A DNA stretch of 64,000 nucleotides. Origin: DAOSVX01 sp964447275 (GTDB lineage Bacteria > Bacillota_I > Bacilli_A > RF39 > UBA660). This document shows, piece by piece, positions 25,765-34,408 of this stretch (the first letter of the stretch is position 1; every line of letters starts with the position of its first letter). The position numbers and the translations under genes were made by a program. A model generated the notes under the pieces. That model was not told the origin of the DNA. It ran no database searches and saw nothing but the letters and a program-made list of their open reading frames with translations. Where the stretch lies: assembly GCA_964447275.1 (NCBI GenBank), contig CAYURI010000001.1, positions 1 to 64,000 of the forward strand. Reading direction: 5' to 3'.

Positions 25765-27500
25765 TCTACCTCTTTCTTTAGTTCCGTTATTTTATTTGCA
25801 ATTTCGACTTTTTTATTAATATCAAGTTCATTTTTTAGTCTTTCTTTTAATTTAATAATTTCTTGTTTCGTAATATATTCTTTAATTATTTTTATGTATA
25901 ACTCCATTTCACTTGTTACAAACTCACTATCATCATTTTCACTAATAATATTTAAGACTTTTTTATAAATTACTTCTTTATTATTAACAAAAGAAATAAA
26001 GTCTGCCACATTAATAATTTTATTTAAATCATAAAAATATATTATTTCATTAGCAATATTACGATACTCTGAAAAAGGAATAAATCCTAACTGGCGTTGA
26101 TACATCTTAATATATAAGCGATCATTCATCATATAATAAAGTAACTTCTCACAAGCTTGCTCATATTTATCTTTTCTTTTTACTTCTTCTTTGACAACTT
26201 TAGGAGCAATTATTGGTTTTACAACTTTACCTAATTTTTCTTTTAAAATATTTATTTCAATTTGATAATCTTTACTTAGTTTTTGAATCGTTATTTCTTT
26301 TAAAATCTCATCTTTTTCTTTTTTTAAAGACTCTAAGATTTCATTAATATATTTTGCTAAATCACTAGAATTATTTAAGTCTTTATTATTTTTAAAATAA
26401 ATGATTTTAAAGTCAAAATATTTTATTAATGATTTTAAATTCTTATCAAAAGCTTCTTTCGTAAACTTCTTAATATACTCATCTGGGTCTTTAGCATCAC
26501 TTAATCTTATTACGTATACTTCTAGGCCATTTTTAGTAAGTTCTTCACCCATATGATAAGTAGCTTCAAAACCAGCTTTATCATTATCTAAACAAAGAAT
26601 GATTTTTACTTTTAATTTCTTTAATAATTCAACTTGTTCTTTAGTAAGGCTTGTTCCACCCGTTGCGACGACATTTTTAAATCCTTCACTATAAAGCCTT
26701 ATAGCATCCATTTGGCCTTCTACCACTATTACGTTTTTTTCTCTTTTAATACTTTCTTTAGCGAGAAAATAATTATATAGAGTATCACCTTTTTTAAATA
26801 TAATTGTTTCTTTGGTATTAACATACTTAGCAATATCTTCATTACGATAAATGCGTCCGGTAAAACCAATCGTCTCTCCTTCTGGATTATGCAAAGGAAT
26901 TATGATTCTCCCAAATAGTTGATCAAAAGAACTTCTTTCACCTTGAGCTAAAACACCTAAATCAAGCAAGGTTTTCTCATCATAGCCTTTACTAAGAAGG
27001 ACTTTTTTTAAAGCATCTTTTTCATCACTAGATACACCAATTTGAAAATCATTTAAAACTTCTTCCGCAAAACCTCTACCTAATAAATAGTTCTTGGCAG
27101 CTAAGCCATGTTGAGTTTTTAAATTATTTTGATAATACTTTGATGCCACTTCCATAATTTCATAATATTTTTGAAATTTATTATCGCCTTTAGGTTTATT
27201 AAGTGGTATAGAAAGTGTTATGCCAGCTTTATTAGCGACAATATTAACTGCTTCAATAAAAGAAACATTTTCATATTCTTCAACAAAAGTAAAAACATTT
27301 CCTGAAGCTCCACAAGTAAAACATTTATATATCTGTTTTTCACTACTAACACTCATACTAGGATTATGATCATCATGAAATGGACAGACACCAAAAAAGT
27401 TTCTTCCCTTTTTAGTTAAAGGAATATAACTACTAATTATATCGATAATATCTACAGAAGTTCTTATTTTATTAATTTCTTCTTGGTTAATATAACTCAT
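25761..27500 (-). CDS. dnaG: DNA primase DnaG
   Basis: DnaG makes RNA primers at the replication fork. The 579 residues show the CHC2-type zinc domain (CPFHDDHNPSM at 40 and CFTCGASGN near 60), the catalytic core with the Toprim motifs VVEGQMDAIRL (near 257) and LDNDKAGFEA (near 305), and a helical C-terminal region that would bind the DnaB helicase. The start is preceded by AGAGGTAAATA. Confidence 0.96.
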   Translation of the reverse strand: MSYINQEEINKIRTSVDIIDIISSYIPLTKKGRNFFGVCPFHDDHNPSMSVSSEKQIYKCFTCGASGNVFTFVEEYENVSFIEAVNIVANKAGITLSIPLNKPKGDNKFQKYYEIMEVASKYYQNNLKTQHGLAAKNYLLGRGFAEEVLNDFQIGVSSDEKDALKKVLLSKGYDEKTLLDLGVLAQGERSSFDQLFGRIIIPLHNPEGETIGFTGRIYRNEDIAKYVNTKETIIFKKGDTLYNYFLAKESIKREKNVIVVEGQMDAIRLYSEGFKNVVATGGTSLTKEQVELLKKLKVKIILCLDNDKAGFEATYHMGEELTKNGLEVYVIRLSDAKDPDEYIKKFTKEAFDKNLKSLIKYFDFKIIYFKNNKDLNNSSDLAKYINEILESLKKEKDEILKEITIQKLSKDYQIEINILKEKLGKVVKPIIAPKVVKEEVKRKDKYEQACEKLLYYMMNDRLYIKMYQRQLGFIPFSEYRNIANEIIYFYDLNKIINVADFISFVNNKEVIYKKVLNIISENDDSEFVTSEMELYIKIIKEYITKQEIIKLKERLKNELDINKKVEIANKITELKKEVE

Positions 27501-27567
27501 TATTTACCTCTAACTATATATATACGCGTTTATAGTCATTTTTCCTTTTTTAGAAGCTTATTTTATC

Positions 27568-27604
27568 AAAAAAAGTCATTTTTTCAAACAAAAATGACTT
27601 TTTT
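27568..27604. terminator. Terminator after uvrC
   Basis: A long inverted repeat, AAAAAAGTCATTTTT with AAAAATGACTTTTTT, surrounds a 6-base loop. The uvrC stop codon is at its edge. Confidence 0.85.
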
Positions 27605-29363
27605 AATAATTATTTAAGTAATTTATTAAATTTTTACTAACTTCTTCTGGTAATATTTCTTGCAACTCTTTTAATGATGCTTCTTTCATCTTAGTAATAC
27701 TGCCATATTTTTTAATTAATATTTTTTTTCTTTTTAAACCAACTCCTGGTATTTCATCTAATACACTTGCAATACTTCCTTTGCTTCTAATCTCTCTGTG
27801 ATAGCTAATTGTGAAGCGATGTACTTCATCTTGAATATTAGTTAAGTAATAAAATAAATTACTATCTTTAGAAATTTCTAATTCTTCTAAAGTATCCCCA
27901 TCAATTAAGTTACTTGTTTTATGTTTATCATTTTTCTTTAAACCACAGACTTTAATATCTAAATGCAAGCTATTTAATATCTCTTTGCAGGCATTAATTT
28001 GATTAATCCCACCATCAACAATAATTAAATCTGGTGCTTCTAGTTTTTCTAATAAAACTTTATAATATCTTCGGTATATTACTTCTTTCATAATATTATA
28101 ATCATCTGGTTTTTCTAAACAGATTTTATATTTACGATATTCTTTTTTAGCCGGATAACCATTTTTATAAACAACCATTCCACTTACTGAGTAATTACCA
28201 AATAAATTAGAGTTATCAAAAATATCGATTCTGTCTAATTGATCTAGCTCTAACAATTGTTTTAATTCTTCGTTAGCTAGTTCACTTTTATTTTCATCTT
28301 TTTTAATTAATTCAAACTTATTAGCTAAATTAATCTTGGCATTTTTTAAAGCCATATCAAGTAACTTCTTCTTCTCACCTTTTAAAGCTTTAATAAACTT
28401 TGTATTAATTAAAGCTTCTAAGACTTCATTATTTAATTTATCATTTATTAAGATTGTTTTAGGTATTTCATGACGTTCATAAAACAAAGCAATGTAAGAC
28501 TCCATATCTTCTAATTCAGTATTAATAATTGGTAAGATATCATTATAACTACCAACTATCTTAGAGTTTCTAATAAAAAATATCTGCATACTAAGATACC
28601 CTTTATCAAAATAATAATTAATCACATCTAAATCTTTAATATTTAAAAGTTCTACACGTTGTTTTGATAAAACAATATTCATATAATCTAATTCTTCTTT
28701 TAGTTCTTTAGCAACTTCATAATTTAAATTATCACTATGAAAATTAATCTTTTCTAAGATTTTATTTTTTATTAAAGTATCGTCCCCTTTTAAAAAGTTA
28801 GTTATCTCTTCAATCATTTTATTAATAACATCATTTTCTATTTTATTAACACAGTACCCTAGACATTCACCAATATGATAATATAAACAAAGTTCTTTAG
28901 GGTTTCCTACACATTTTTTAAGCGGATACAACCTATTTAATAATTTAACCATTCTTCTTGCCGCATAAACATTTTGAAAAGGACCAAATAATTCATTATT
29001 TTTATTTTTCTTTAATTTTAAATACCTAGATACTTTTAATACTGGGTATGGCGCTTTTATTAATTCAATATAAGGATAACTCTTATCATCTTTAAGTAAA
29101 ATATTATACTTAGGATTATATTTTTTAATTAAATTAAGTTCTAAGATAAATGCTTCTAATTCGGAATTAGTAACAATATAAGTAAAATCATCTATTTCAC
29201 TAACTAATTTAGCTGTCTTACCAGTTTGTTTATCATTAAAATAACTATTTACTCTACTACGCAAGTCTTTAGCTTTGCCAACATATATAATAACCCCATT
29301 TTTATTTTTCATTTGATAACTACCAGGTAAATGCGGTATTAAATCTAACTTATCTTTAAGCAT
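27603..29363 (-). CDS. uvrC: Excinuclease ABC subunit C
   Basis: UvrC makes both incisions in nucleotide excision repair. The 586 residues contain the GIY-YIG domain (PGSYQMKNKNGVIIYVGKAK, near 14-33), a UVR helical motif near 200, the RNase H-like C-terminal nuclease domain (RIDIFDNSNLFG near 382, IIVDGGINQ near 455) and a terminal helix-hairpin-helix (IPGVGLKRKKIL near 545). The length is typical. It is divergent from the yigZ-like gene. Confidence 0.95.
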   Translation of the reverse strand: MLKDKLDLIPHLPGSYQMKNKNGVIIYVGKAKDLRSRVNSYFNDKQTGKTAKLVSEIDDFTYIVTNSELEAFILELNLIKKYNPKYNILLKDDKSYPYIELIKAPYPVLKVSRYLKLKKNKNNELFGPFQNVYAARRMVKLLNRLYPLKKCVGNPKELCLYYHIGECLGYCVNKIENDVINKMIEEITNFLKGDDTLIKNKILEKINFHSDNLNYEVAKELKEELDYMNIVLSKQRVELLNIKDLDVINYYFDKGYLSMQIFFIRNSKIVGSYNDILPIINTELEDMESYIALFYERHEIPKTILINDKLNNEVLEALINTKFIKALKGEKKKLLDMALKNAKINLANKFELIKKDENKSELANEELKQLLELDQLDRIDIFDNSNLFGNYSVSGMVVYKNGYPAKKEYRKYKICLEKPDDYNIMKEVIYRRYYKVLLEKLEAPDLIIVDGGINQINACKEILNSLHLDIKVCGLKKNDKHKTSNLIDGDTLEELEISKDSNLFYYLTNIQDEVHRFTISYHREIRSKGSIASVLDEIPGVGLKRKKILIKKYGSITKMKEASLKELQEILPEEVSKNLINYLNNY

Positions 29364-29435
29364 ATTATCACCTACTTATAAATATTATACTATATTATTA
29401 TTAATATTTTGATTATAATTAGCTTGGTGAATTAT

Positions 29436-29783
29436 ATGAAATTATTAAATACCATAACTTTAGAAATTAAAAAATCAAAGTTTATTGCTTACTATTATGA
29501 AATAGAAGATATTTTAGAAATAAAAGATATCATTAATAATCTTAAAAAAGAACATAAAAAAGCAGTACACTATCCATATGCTTATAAAATAGATAACATT
29601 GTTAAAAAAAGTGATGATAAAGAACCTAGTAACACAGCAGGTACACCAATATTAAATATCATAGAAAAAAACAGTCTTAATAACTGTTTAATTGTTGTTG
29701 TAAGATATTTTGGTGGTATTAAACTTGGTACTGGTGGTTTATATAGAGCTTATATGGATAGTACCAAGGAAGTTATAAAATAA
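29436..29783 (+). CDS. Short YigZ/IMPACT family protein
   Basis: This 115-residue protein consists only of the UPF0029 (Impact N-terminal) domain: KSKFIAYYY near 14, AVHYPYAYKI near 50, DDKEPSNTAGTPIL near 66, VVVRYFGGIKLGTGGLYRAY near 90. Full-length YigZ is about 200 residues with a second domain after this point, which is missing here. The start is ATG 29436, since TTGGTGA lies 5 bases upstream. Function in bacteria is unknown; eukaryotic IMPACT regulates translation. Confidence 0.85.
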   Translation: MKLLNTITLEIKKSKFIAYYYEIEDILEIKDIINNLKKEHKKAVHYPYAYKIDNIVKKSDDKEPSNTAGTPILNIIEKNSLNNCLIVVVRYFGGIKLGTGGLYRAYMDSTKEVIK

Positions 29784-29787
29784 GTCT

Positions 29788-30069
29788 CTAACATGACATA
29801 TGCTTTTGCATTTCTGTAATATATTTATCAATTCCTTTTTGAGTGATTCTATATTTTATTTCTTCTATTGAATCTTTACCAAATTTAATTTTTTTCTTTA
29901 GAACTTGTAAAAGCCTTTTATCATTTAATAGCCCCAAGGCAACTTTAACATCATCTCTTTGTAAATCTGCCATTTTTCTAATTTTTTGTTCCGACCAGCC
30001 ATTATTTTTTGCAACATTTGCAATATTTGCATATAATAGCTCTAAAATTTTTAGCTGTGTTTCATTCAT
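29788..30069 (-). CDS. Small winged-helix-like protein
   Basis: This basic helical protein of 93 residues has a helix pattern (SEQKIRKMADLQRDDVKVAL, then LLNDKRLLQVLKK) like a winged helix-turn-helix. The final 'YRITQKGIDKYI' matches the wing and last helix of such regulators. It follows the membrane protein gene at 30082 by 12 bases and may control or act with it. The exact family is not recognised. Confidence 0.6.
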   Translation of the reverse strand: MNETQLKILELLYANIANVAKNNGWSEQKIRKMADLQRDDVKVALGLLNDKRLLQVLKKKIKFGKDSIEEIKYRITQKGIDKYITEMQKHMSC

Positions 30070-30081
30070 AAATCCTCCTTT

Positions 30082-30879
30082 CTACTTATCGTCTTCTATA
30101 AAAGCATCAATATAATAGGCTTTTTTGAGTTCTTTTTTATATAACAAGCCTAAATTTGTTCCCCTAGTAGTTGGCGTTACTATAATAGTGTGTTCTGAAA
30201 CATTAACAACCTTAAAAATATTTTTTGTTTCAACATTTATGGTGATTCTAATTTTCAAGGATTTTAATATATTATTTATATTACTTTCACTATCAATCAA
30301 TATTATTGGCAAAAAATAGGTATCATTTTTTTCATCATTTTTTTCAAGTATAACATTAAGCAAGTCAACATTTTCATATTTTAATTCTTTTTTCCAAATA
30401 TAATTACCATCTTTCATATCTGGATCTATTTGAAAAATAGCTTTTGTCACTTTTGCTGATTTTAAAGGTCTCCCTTCTAAATCCTTTACTTCAAAAATAA
30501 ATCTAAAGTATTTATCTTTTGATTCTGTTAATTCATAGTCTATATTTTTTAAAATATTCCCATAATCTTTTGTTAAATATTTTTTTTTAAATTGAAAATA
30601 GTGGTTATCATCCATGTCTATTTTAGAATAACAAGTAGTAATTGTATTGTTCTCAACAATTTTCTTGTTAATATCATTTAATCTATTGTTTTGCTTAATC
30701 GAAACATTTGCTAGTATTAAAGTTGCAACAAAAGATAAATATCCACCAACAAAGGCTAGCCAGTCAAAGTTAAAGGTAAATGGAATAATTTTTGAAATAT
30801 TCATTAAATCTAATATTAAAATAAATGCAGGTATAACAAGTATAATTGTGAAAATTTTTATATTTAAATTCTTTTTCAT
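30082..30879 (-). CDS. Hypothetical protein with two N-terminal membrane helices
   Basis: This 265-residue protein has membrane helices at about 9-29 and 38-62 (WLAFVGGYLSFVATLILANV), a short coiled coil (KQNNRLNDINKKIVENN) and a beta-rich soluble domain with no recognised motif. It starts within the end of glyA (ATGA overlap), so it is read with glyA and the methyltransferase above. It could be an accessory or defence-type protein, but nothing seen proves this. Confidence 0.65.
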   Translation of the reverse strand: MKKNLNIKIFTIILVIPAFILILDLMNISKIIPFTFNFDWLAFVGGYLSFVATLILANVSIKQNNRLNDINKKIVENNTITTCYSKIDMDDNHYFQFKKKYLTKDYGNILKNIDYELTESKDKYFRFIFEVKDLEGRPLKSAKVTKAIFQIDPDMKDGNYIWKKELKYENVDLLNVILEKNDEKNDTYFLPIILIDSESNINNILKSLKIRITINVETKNIFKVVNVSEHTIIVTPTTRGTNLGLLYKKELKKAYYIDAFIEDDK

Positions 30880-32066
30880 AACAACTCCCTCACTTCTTTT
30901 TTTATCTCTTTAACATTTTTTTCTTTATGTAATGTTTCTGATATTAGTTCTGCTACCTTCTTAAATTCTTTTTCTTTAAATCCAAGGGTTGTCATCGCTG
31001 GTGTACCAAGTCTTATCCCACTAGCCTTAGATGGTGGTAATTGATCATTAGGAATGGTGTTTTTATTACAGATAATATTTACTTTTGTAAGTAGTTCTTC
31101 GGCTTCTTTACCACTTAGATTGCATGAAGACATAACATCTACTAGGATTAAGTGATTATCTGTTCCACCTGTTATGATTTTAAAACCTAGTTTAGTTAGT
31201 TCTTCACTAAGTACTTTAGCATTTTTTAACACTTGGTGTTGATAAGTTATAAAGTCTTTTTGCATAGCTTCATAAAAACACTCGGCTTTAGCTCCAATAA
31301 CATGCATTAATGGTCCACCTTGAATACCAGGAAATACCACTTTATTTATTTTAGTAATAATTTCTTCGTTATTAGTTAAAATTATACCACCTCTTGGACC
31401 TCTTAAAGTCTTATGAGTGGTAGATGTAACTATATCTGCATAAGGAATTGGTGAGGGATGTAAGTTAGTAGCAACAAGACCAGCGATATGAGCCATATCA
31501 ACCATTAAATAAGCATTTGCTTTTTTAGCTATTTCACTAAACTTTTTAAAATCAATGGTACGAGAATAAGCACTAGCTCCCGCAATTATTAATACTGGTT
31601 TTTCTCTTAAAGCTAAAGCTTCTAACTCTTGATAATCAATAAAACCATTTTGATCGACTGAGTAGTTTATAATTTCATAGTCTTCACCACTAAAATTAAT
31701 CGGATGACCATGAGTTAAATGTCCACCATCAGATAGTTTCATACTAAGAATTTTATCACCTGGTTTAATTAGTGCTCTTAATGCTGCCATATTAGCAGAA
31801 CTGCCACTATGAGGTTGAACATTAGCAAATTTACATTTAAATAGTTTACAAGCATACTCAATTGCTAAGTTTTCTATTACATCAACATTTTCACAACCAG
31901 CATAATATCTTTTACCAGGATAGCCTTCGGCATATTTGTTAGTAAAGATTGATCCTTGTAATTTTAGTATATCTTTTGATACATAGTTTTCACTAGCTAT
32001 TAACATAATAGTGCTTTTTTGTCTTTTTGTTTCTTTTAATAAAGCTTGTTTTATTTTTTTATCCAT
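30876..32066 (-). CDS. glyA: Serine hydroxymethyltransferase
   Basis: GlyA is a PLP enzyme converting serine and tetrahydrofolate to glycine and 5,10-methylene-tetrahydrofolate. The 396 residues show the N-terminal IASENYVS and YAEGYPGKRYY blocks, the VDMAHIAGLVA Asp/His site, and the PLP-binding Lys in VTSTTHKTLRGPRGG near 215. The start is ATG 32066, after AAGGTGATAAAA; a GTG within that site is rejected. It overlaps the methyltransferase gene by 8 bases. Confidence 0.96.
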   Translation of the reverse strand: MDKKIKQALLKETKRQKSTIMLIASENYVSKDILKLQGSIFTNKYAEGYPGKRYYAGCENVDVIENLAIEYACKLFKCKFANVQPHSGSSANMAALRALIKPGDKILSMKLSDGGHLTHGHPINFSGEDYEIINYSVDQNGFIDYQELEALALREKPVLIIAGASAYSRTIDFKKFSEIAKKANAYLMVDMAHIAGLVATNLHPSPIPYADIVTSTTHKTLRGPRGGIILTNNEEIITKINKVVFPGIQGGPLMHVIGAKAECFYEAMQKDFITYQHQVLKNAKVLSEELTKLGFKIITGGTDNHLILVDVMSSCNLSGKEAEELLTKVNIICNKNTIPNDQLPPSKASGIRLGTPAMTTLGFKEKEFKKVAELISETLHKEKNVKEIKKEVRELL

Positions 32067-32829
32067 TTTTATCACCTTTTTCTTTTTTTAATACCCAGAA
32101 AACTGTATCTCCGAAAAATTCAATTGAACTTTGACTCTCCTCCGAAATTTTATAAGAATATTCATATTCTACAATTTTAAATGGTTGATTATAAATAAAC
32201 TTTTTCATTTCATCAATAGTAGAAAAATGAATAAAAGCTTCTTCTCCCGCTGGATCCGTTGTGATTAAATCGCCTAAACATTCTACCTTTTGATTATTAA
32301 TCCCTTTGCTCCAATCTTTTTCAATTTTTTGCCAAAAAGGCAAATATTCGATTCCTTTTGGATCATGTCTATCATGAGCTGTAAAAATATAATAACCACC
32401 CGGTTTTAAAACCCTATAAACCTCTTTTAAAACGTTTTCTCTATTTTGTAGCCCAGGAATACATTGCATTCCATTAAATGAAAATATAACTACATCAAAA
32501 GTATTATCATCATAATTTAAATTGGTTGCATCACCAACTACAAAATCAATACTTAGCCCTTTTGACAAAGAATAGTTTTTAGCATATTCAATTAATTTAT
32601 TCGCTATATCTAAACCTATAATATTTTGATACCCGTTTCTATATAAATTAATTGTTGTTCTGCCAGCACCACACCCTAAATCTAGTATTTTGTCAGTTTT
32701 ATTTATATACTTACTGAAAATTATTTTTTCTGAATTCCATAATCCAATATTATCTATAGCATTTCCATAGCGTTTTATATTGGCATCTAAATTATACTGA
32801 TTTGTTGTATATTCCAAATTTTTATCCAT
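32059..32829 (-). CDS. Class I SAM-dependent methyltransferase (UbiE-like)
   Basis: This 256-residue Methyltransf_11-type enzyme has motif I ILDLGCGAGRTTINL (near 48), motif II GDATNLNYDDNTFDVVIFSF (near 98) and motif III VLKPGGYYIFTAHD (near 140). The substrate is not evident. The start is ATG 32829, preceded by the same AAGGTGATAAAA used by glyA; upstream codons encode no family-like residues. Confidence 0.8.
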   Translation of the reverse strand: MDKNLEYTTNQYNLDANIKRYGNAIDNIGLWNSEKIIFSKYINKTDKILDLGCGAGRTTINLYRNGYQNIIGLDIANKLIEYAKNYSLSKGLSIDFVVGDATNLNYDDNTFDVVIFSFNGMQCIPGLQNRENVLKEVYRVLKPGGYYIFTAHDRHDPKGIEYLPFWQKIEKDWSKGINNQKVECLGDLITTDPAGEEAFIHFSTIDEMKKFIYNQPFKIVEYEYSYKISEESQSSIEFFGDTVFWVLKKEKGDKNG

Positions 32830-32867
32830 TTTTATCACCTTTTTCATTATATAATAATTAACCAAAT

Positions 32868-32888
32868 AAAAAAAGTGCATTGCACTTT
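32868..32888 (-). terminator. Terminator after the thioredoxin-like gene
   Basis: On the minus strand, AAAGTGCA and TGCACTTT form a near-perfect palindrome followed by seven T. It closes the rpsB-tsf-thioredoxin transcript. Confidence 0.8.
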
Positions 32889-33510
32889 AATTATTACATG
32901 TCTCACAAACATTATCAGTAACTTGAGTCATTAAGTCTCTTAATTTAGTTTTTAAAGCATCCATTCTTTCTACTGTCCAGTAGTCTCCTGGAGCACTAAA
33001 ACCTAATGTATCATAAGAAGTTTCATTATTATGACCAATAATTACACCATCTTTGACAAAAGTAACATCAGGAACATAAATTCTTTTGTTACCTTCTTCA
33101 TCATTAGCTAAATTATCACCTAATAGGGAAACTATTTCTTTGTAATTACTAGTATTATTTGTTCTATCTTCTTTGATATCAAAATAATATATTTCTTTAA
33201 CACCAATTTGTTTAGCAACATCATTTAACATTGGTGTATAAGCTTGGCACCAAGCACATTCAGGAAATCCTAAATATACTACACCAGTACCACTTTTTAA
33301 TACTTCAATTATTTCCTTAGCAGTTTTATAAACAAAAACATTATCTTTACTAACTGAAGTGTATTCTTTATTAAATTTTACGGCATCAGTTTCTTTGGCT
33401 TTATCATTATCATTTTTAAATCCAATAATTATAAATGCCACTAGCATGATAATTCCTAAAGATATTTTTATAATTCCCGAAATGAATTTTTTCTTATCTT
33501 TTATTTTCAT
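32887..33510 (-). CDS. Membrane-anchored thioredoxin-fold protein
   Basis: This 207-residue protein has an N-terminal membrane helix (about 9-31), so the rest lies outside the membrane, with a thioredoxin fold. The redox motif is CAWC in GFPECAWCQAYTPML near residue 84. A second CxxC (CETC) sits five residues from the C-terminus. It likely handles extracytoplasmic disulfides or reductant, perhaps like a bacteriocin-type thioredoxin-like protein. It follows tsf by 17 bases with an AAGGAG site and no terminator, so it is read with rpsB-tsf. Confidence 0.78.
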   Translation of the reverse strand: MKIKDKKKFISGIIKISLGIIMLVAFIIIGFKNDNDKAKETDAVKFNKEYTSVSKDNVFVYKTAKEIIEVLKSGTGVVYLGFPECAWCQAYTPMLNDVAKQIGVKEIYYFDIKEDRTNNTSNYKEIVSLLGDNLANDEEGNKRIYVPDVTFVKDGVIIGHNNETSYDTLGFSAPGDYWTVERMDALKTKLRDLMTQVTDNVCETCNN

Positions 33511-33527
33511 TTTCTGCTCCTTAATAA

Positions 33528-34397
33528 TTAACTTATTTGTTTCATTACTTCAGCAGCGAAGTCTTCACTTCTTTTTTCTAATCCTTCGCCTACTTCATAA
33601 CGAATCATACTTACTAATTCTCCACCATTGTTAGTTACATATGTTTTTATATCAATACTATTTTCTTTAATAAAAGCTTGATCTGCTAAGCAAATCTCTT
33701 GGAAGTATTTTCTAATTCTACCTTCAACCATTTTTTCTGCTATATCAGCTGGTTTACCTTCATTAATAGCTTGTTCTTTTAAGACTTCTTTTTCTCTATT
33801 AACTTCATCAGCTGGCACATCTTTAGAAAATAAATAACTTGGTTTCATTGCCGCAGCTTGCATTGCAACATCTTTGGCAACTGCTTCATTAGCACCCTTT
33901 AATACTATTAAAGTTGCTATTCTGCCACCTAAATGAAGATATGGTCCAAAGACTTCTTCATCACTTTTAGTAACAATCTCAAATCTTCTAAATGATAATT
34001 TCTCACCAATTTTTGATGTTTTAGCGATTATTAAATCACCAATTGTACTATCAGTAGTTTTAACTTGATTAGCTTCTTCAATAGTCTTAGCATCACTTTT
34101 AAGTAATGCATTTCCTATTTCATCAAGCATATTTTTAAATTCTTCATTTTGACTAACAAAGTCAGTTTCAGAGTTTATCTCTAATATAACCGCTTTATTA
34201 CCATCAACATAAATGTTTGCTAAGCCTTCAGAGGCAATTCTACTTGCTTTCTTATTAGCTTTAGCAATTCCTTTTTCTCTTAGATAGTCCATAGCTTTTG
34301 TAATATCACCGTTAGTTTCTGCTAAAGCAGCCTTACAGTCCATCATTCCAGCTCCAGATGCTTCTCTAAGTTCTTTTACTAAACTTGCACTTATCAT
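33528..34397 (-). CDS. tsf: Elongation factor Ts
   Basis: EF-Ts exchanges GDP on EF-Tu. The 289 residues begin with the UBA-like domain LVKELREASGAGMMDCKAAL, have the TDFV motif (SETDFVSQNEEF near 79) that contacts EF-Tu, and the two core subdomains. Length and layout are normal. It lies 11 bases after rpsB, the standard pair. Confidence 0.97.
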   Translation of the reverse strand: MISASLVKELREASGAGMMDCKAALAETNGDITKAMDYLREKGIAKANKKASRIASEGLANIYVDGNKAVILEINSETDFVSQNEEFKNMLDEIGNALLKSDAKTIEEANQVKTTDSTIGDLIIAKTSKIGEKLSFRRFEIVTKSDEEVFGPYLHLGGRIATLIVLKGANEAVAKDVAMQAAAMKPSYLFSKDVPADEVNREKEVLKEQAINEGKPADIAEKMVEGRIRKYFQEICLADQAFIKENSIDIKTYVTNNGGELVSMIRYEVGEGLEKRSEDFAAEVMKQIS

Positions 34398-34408
34398 ATA
34401 TACCTTCC

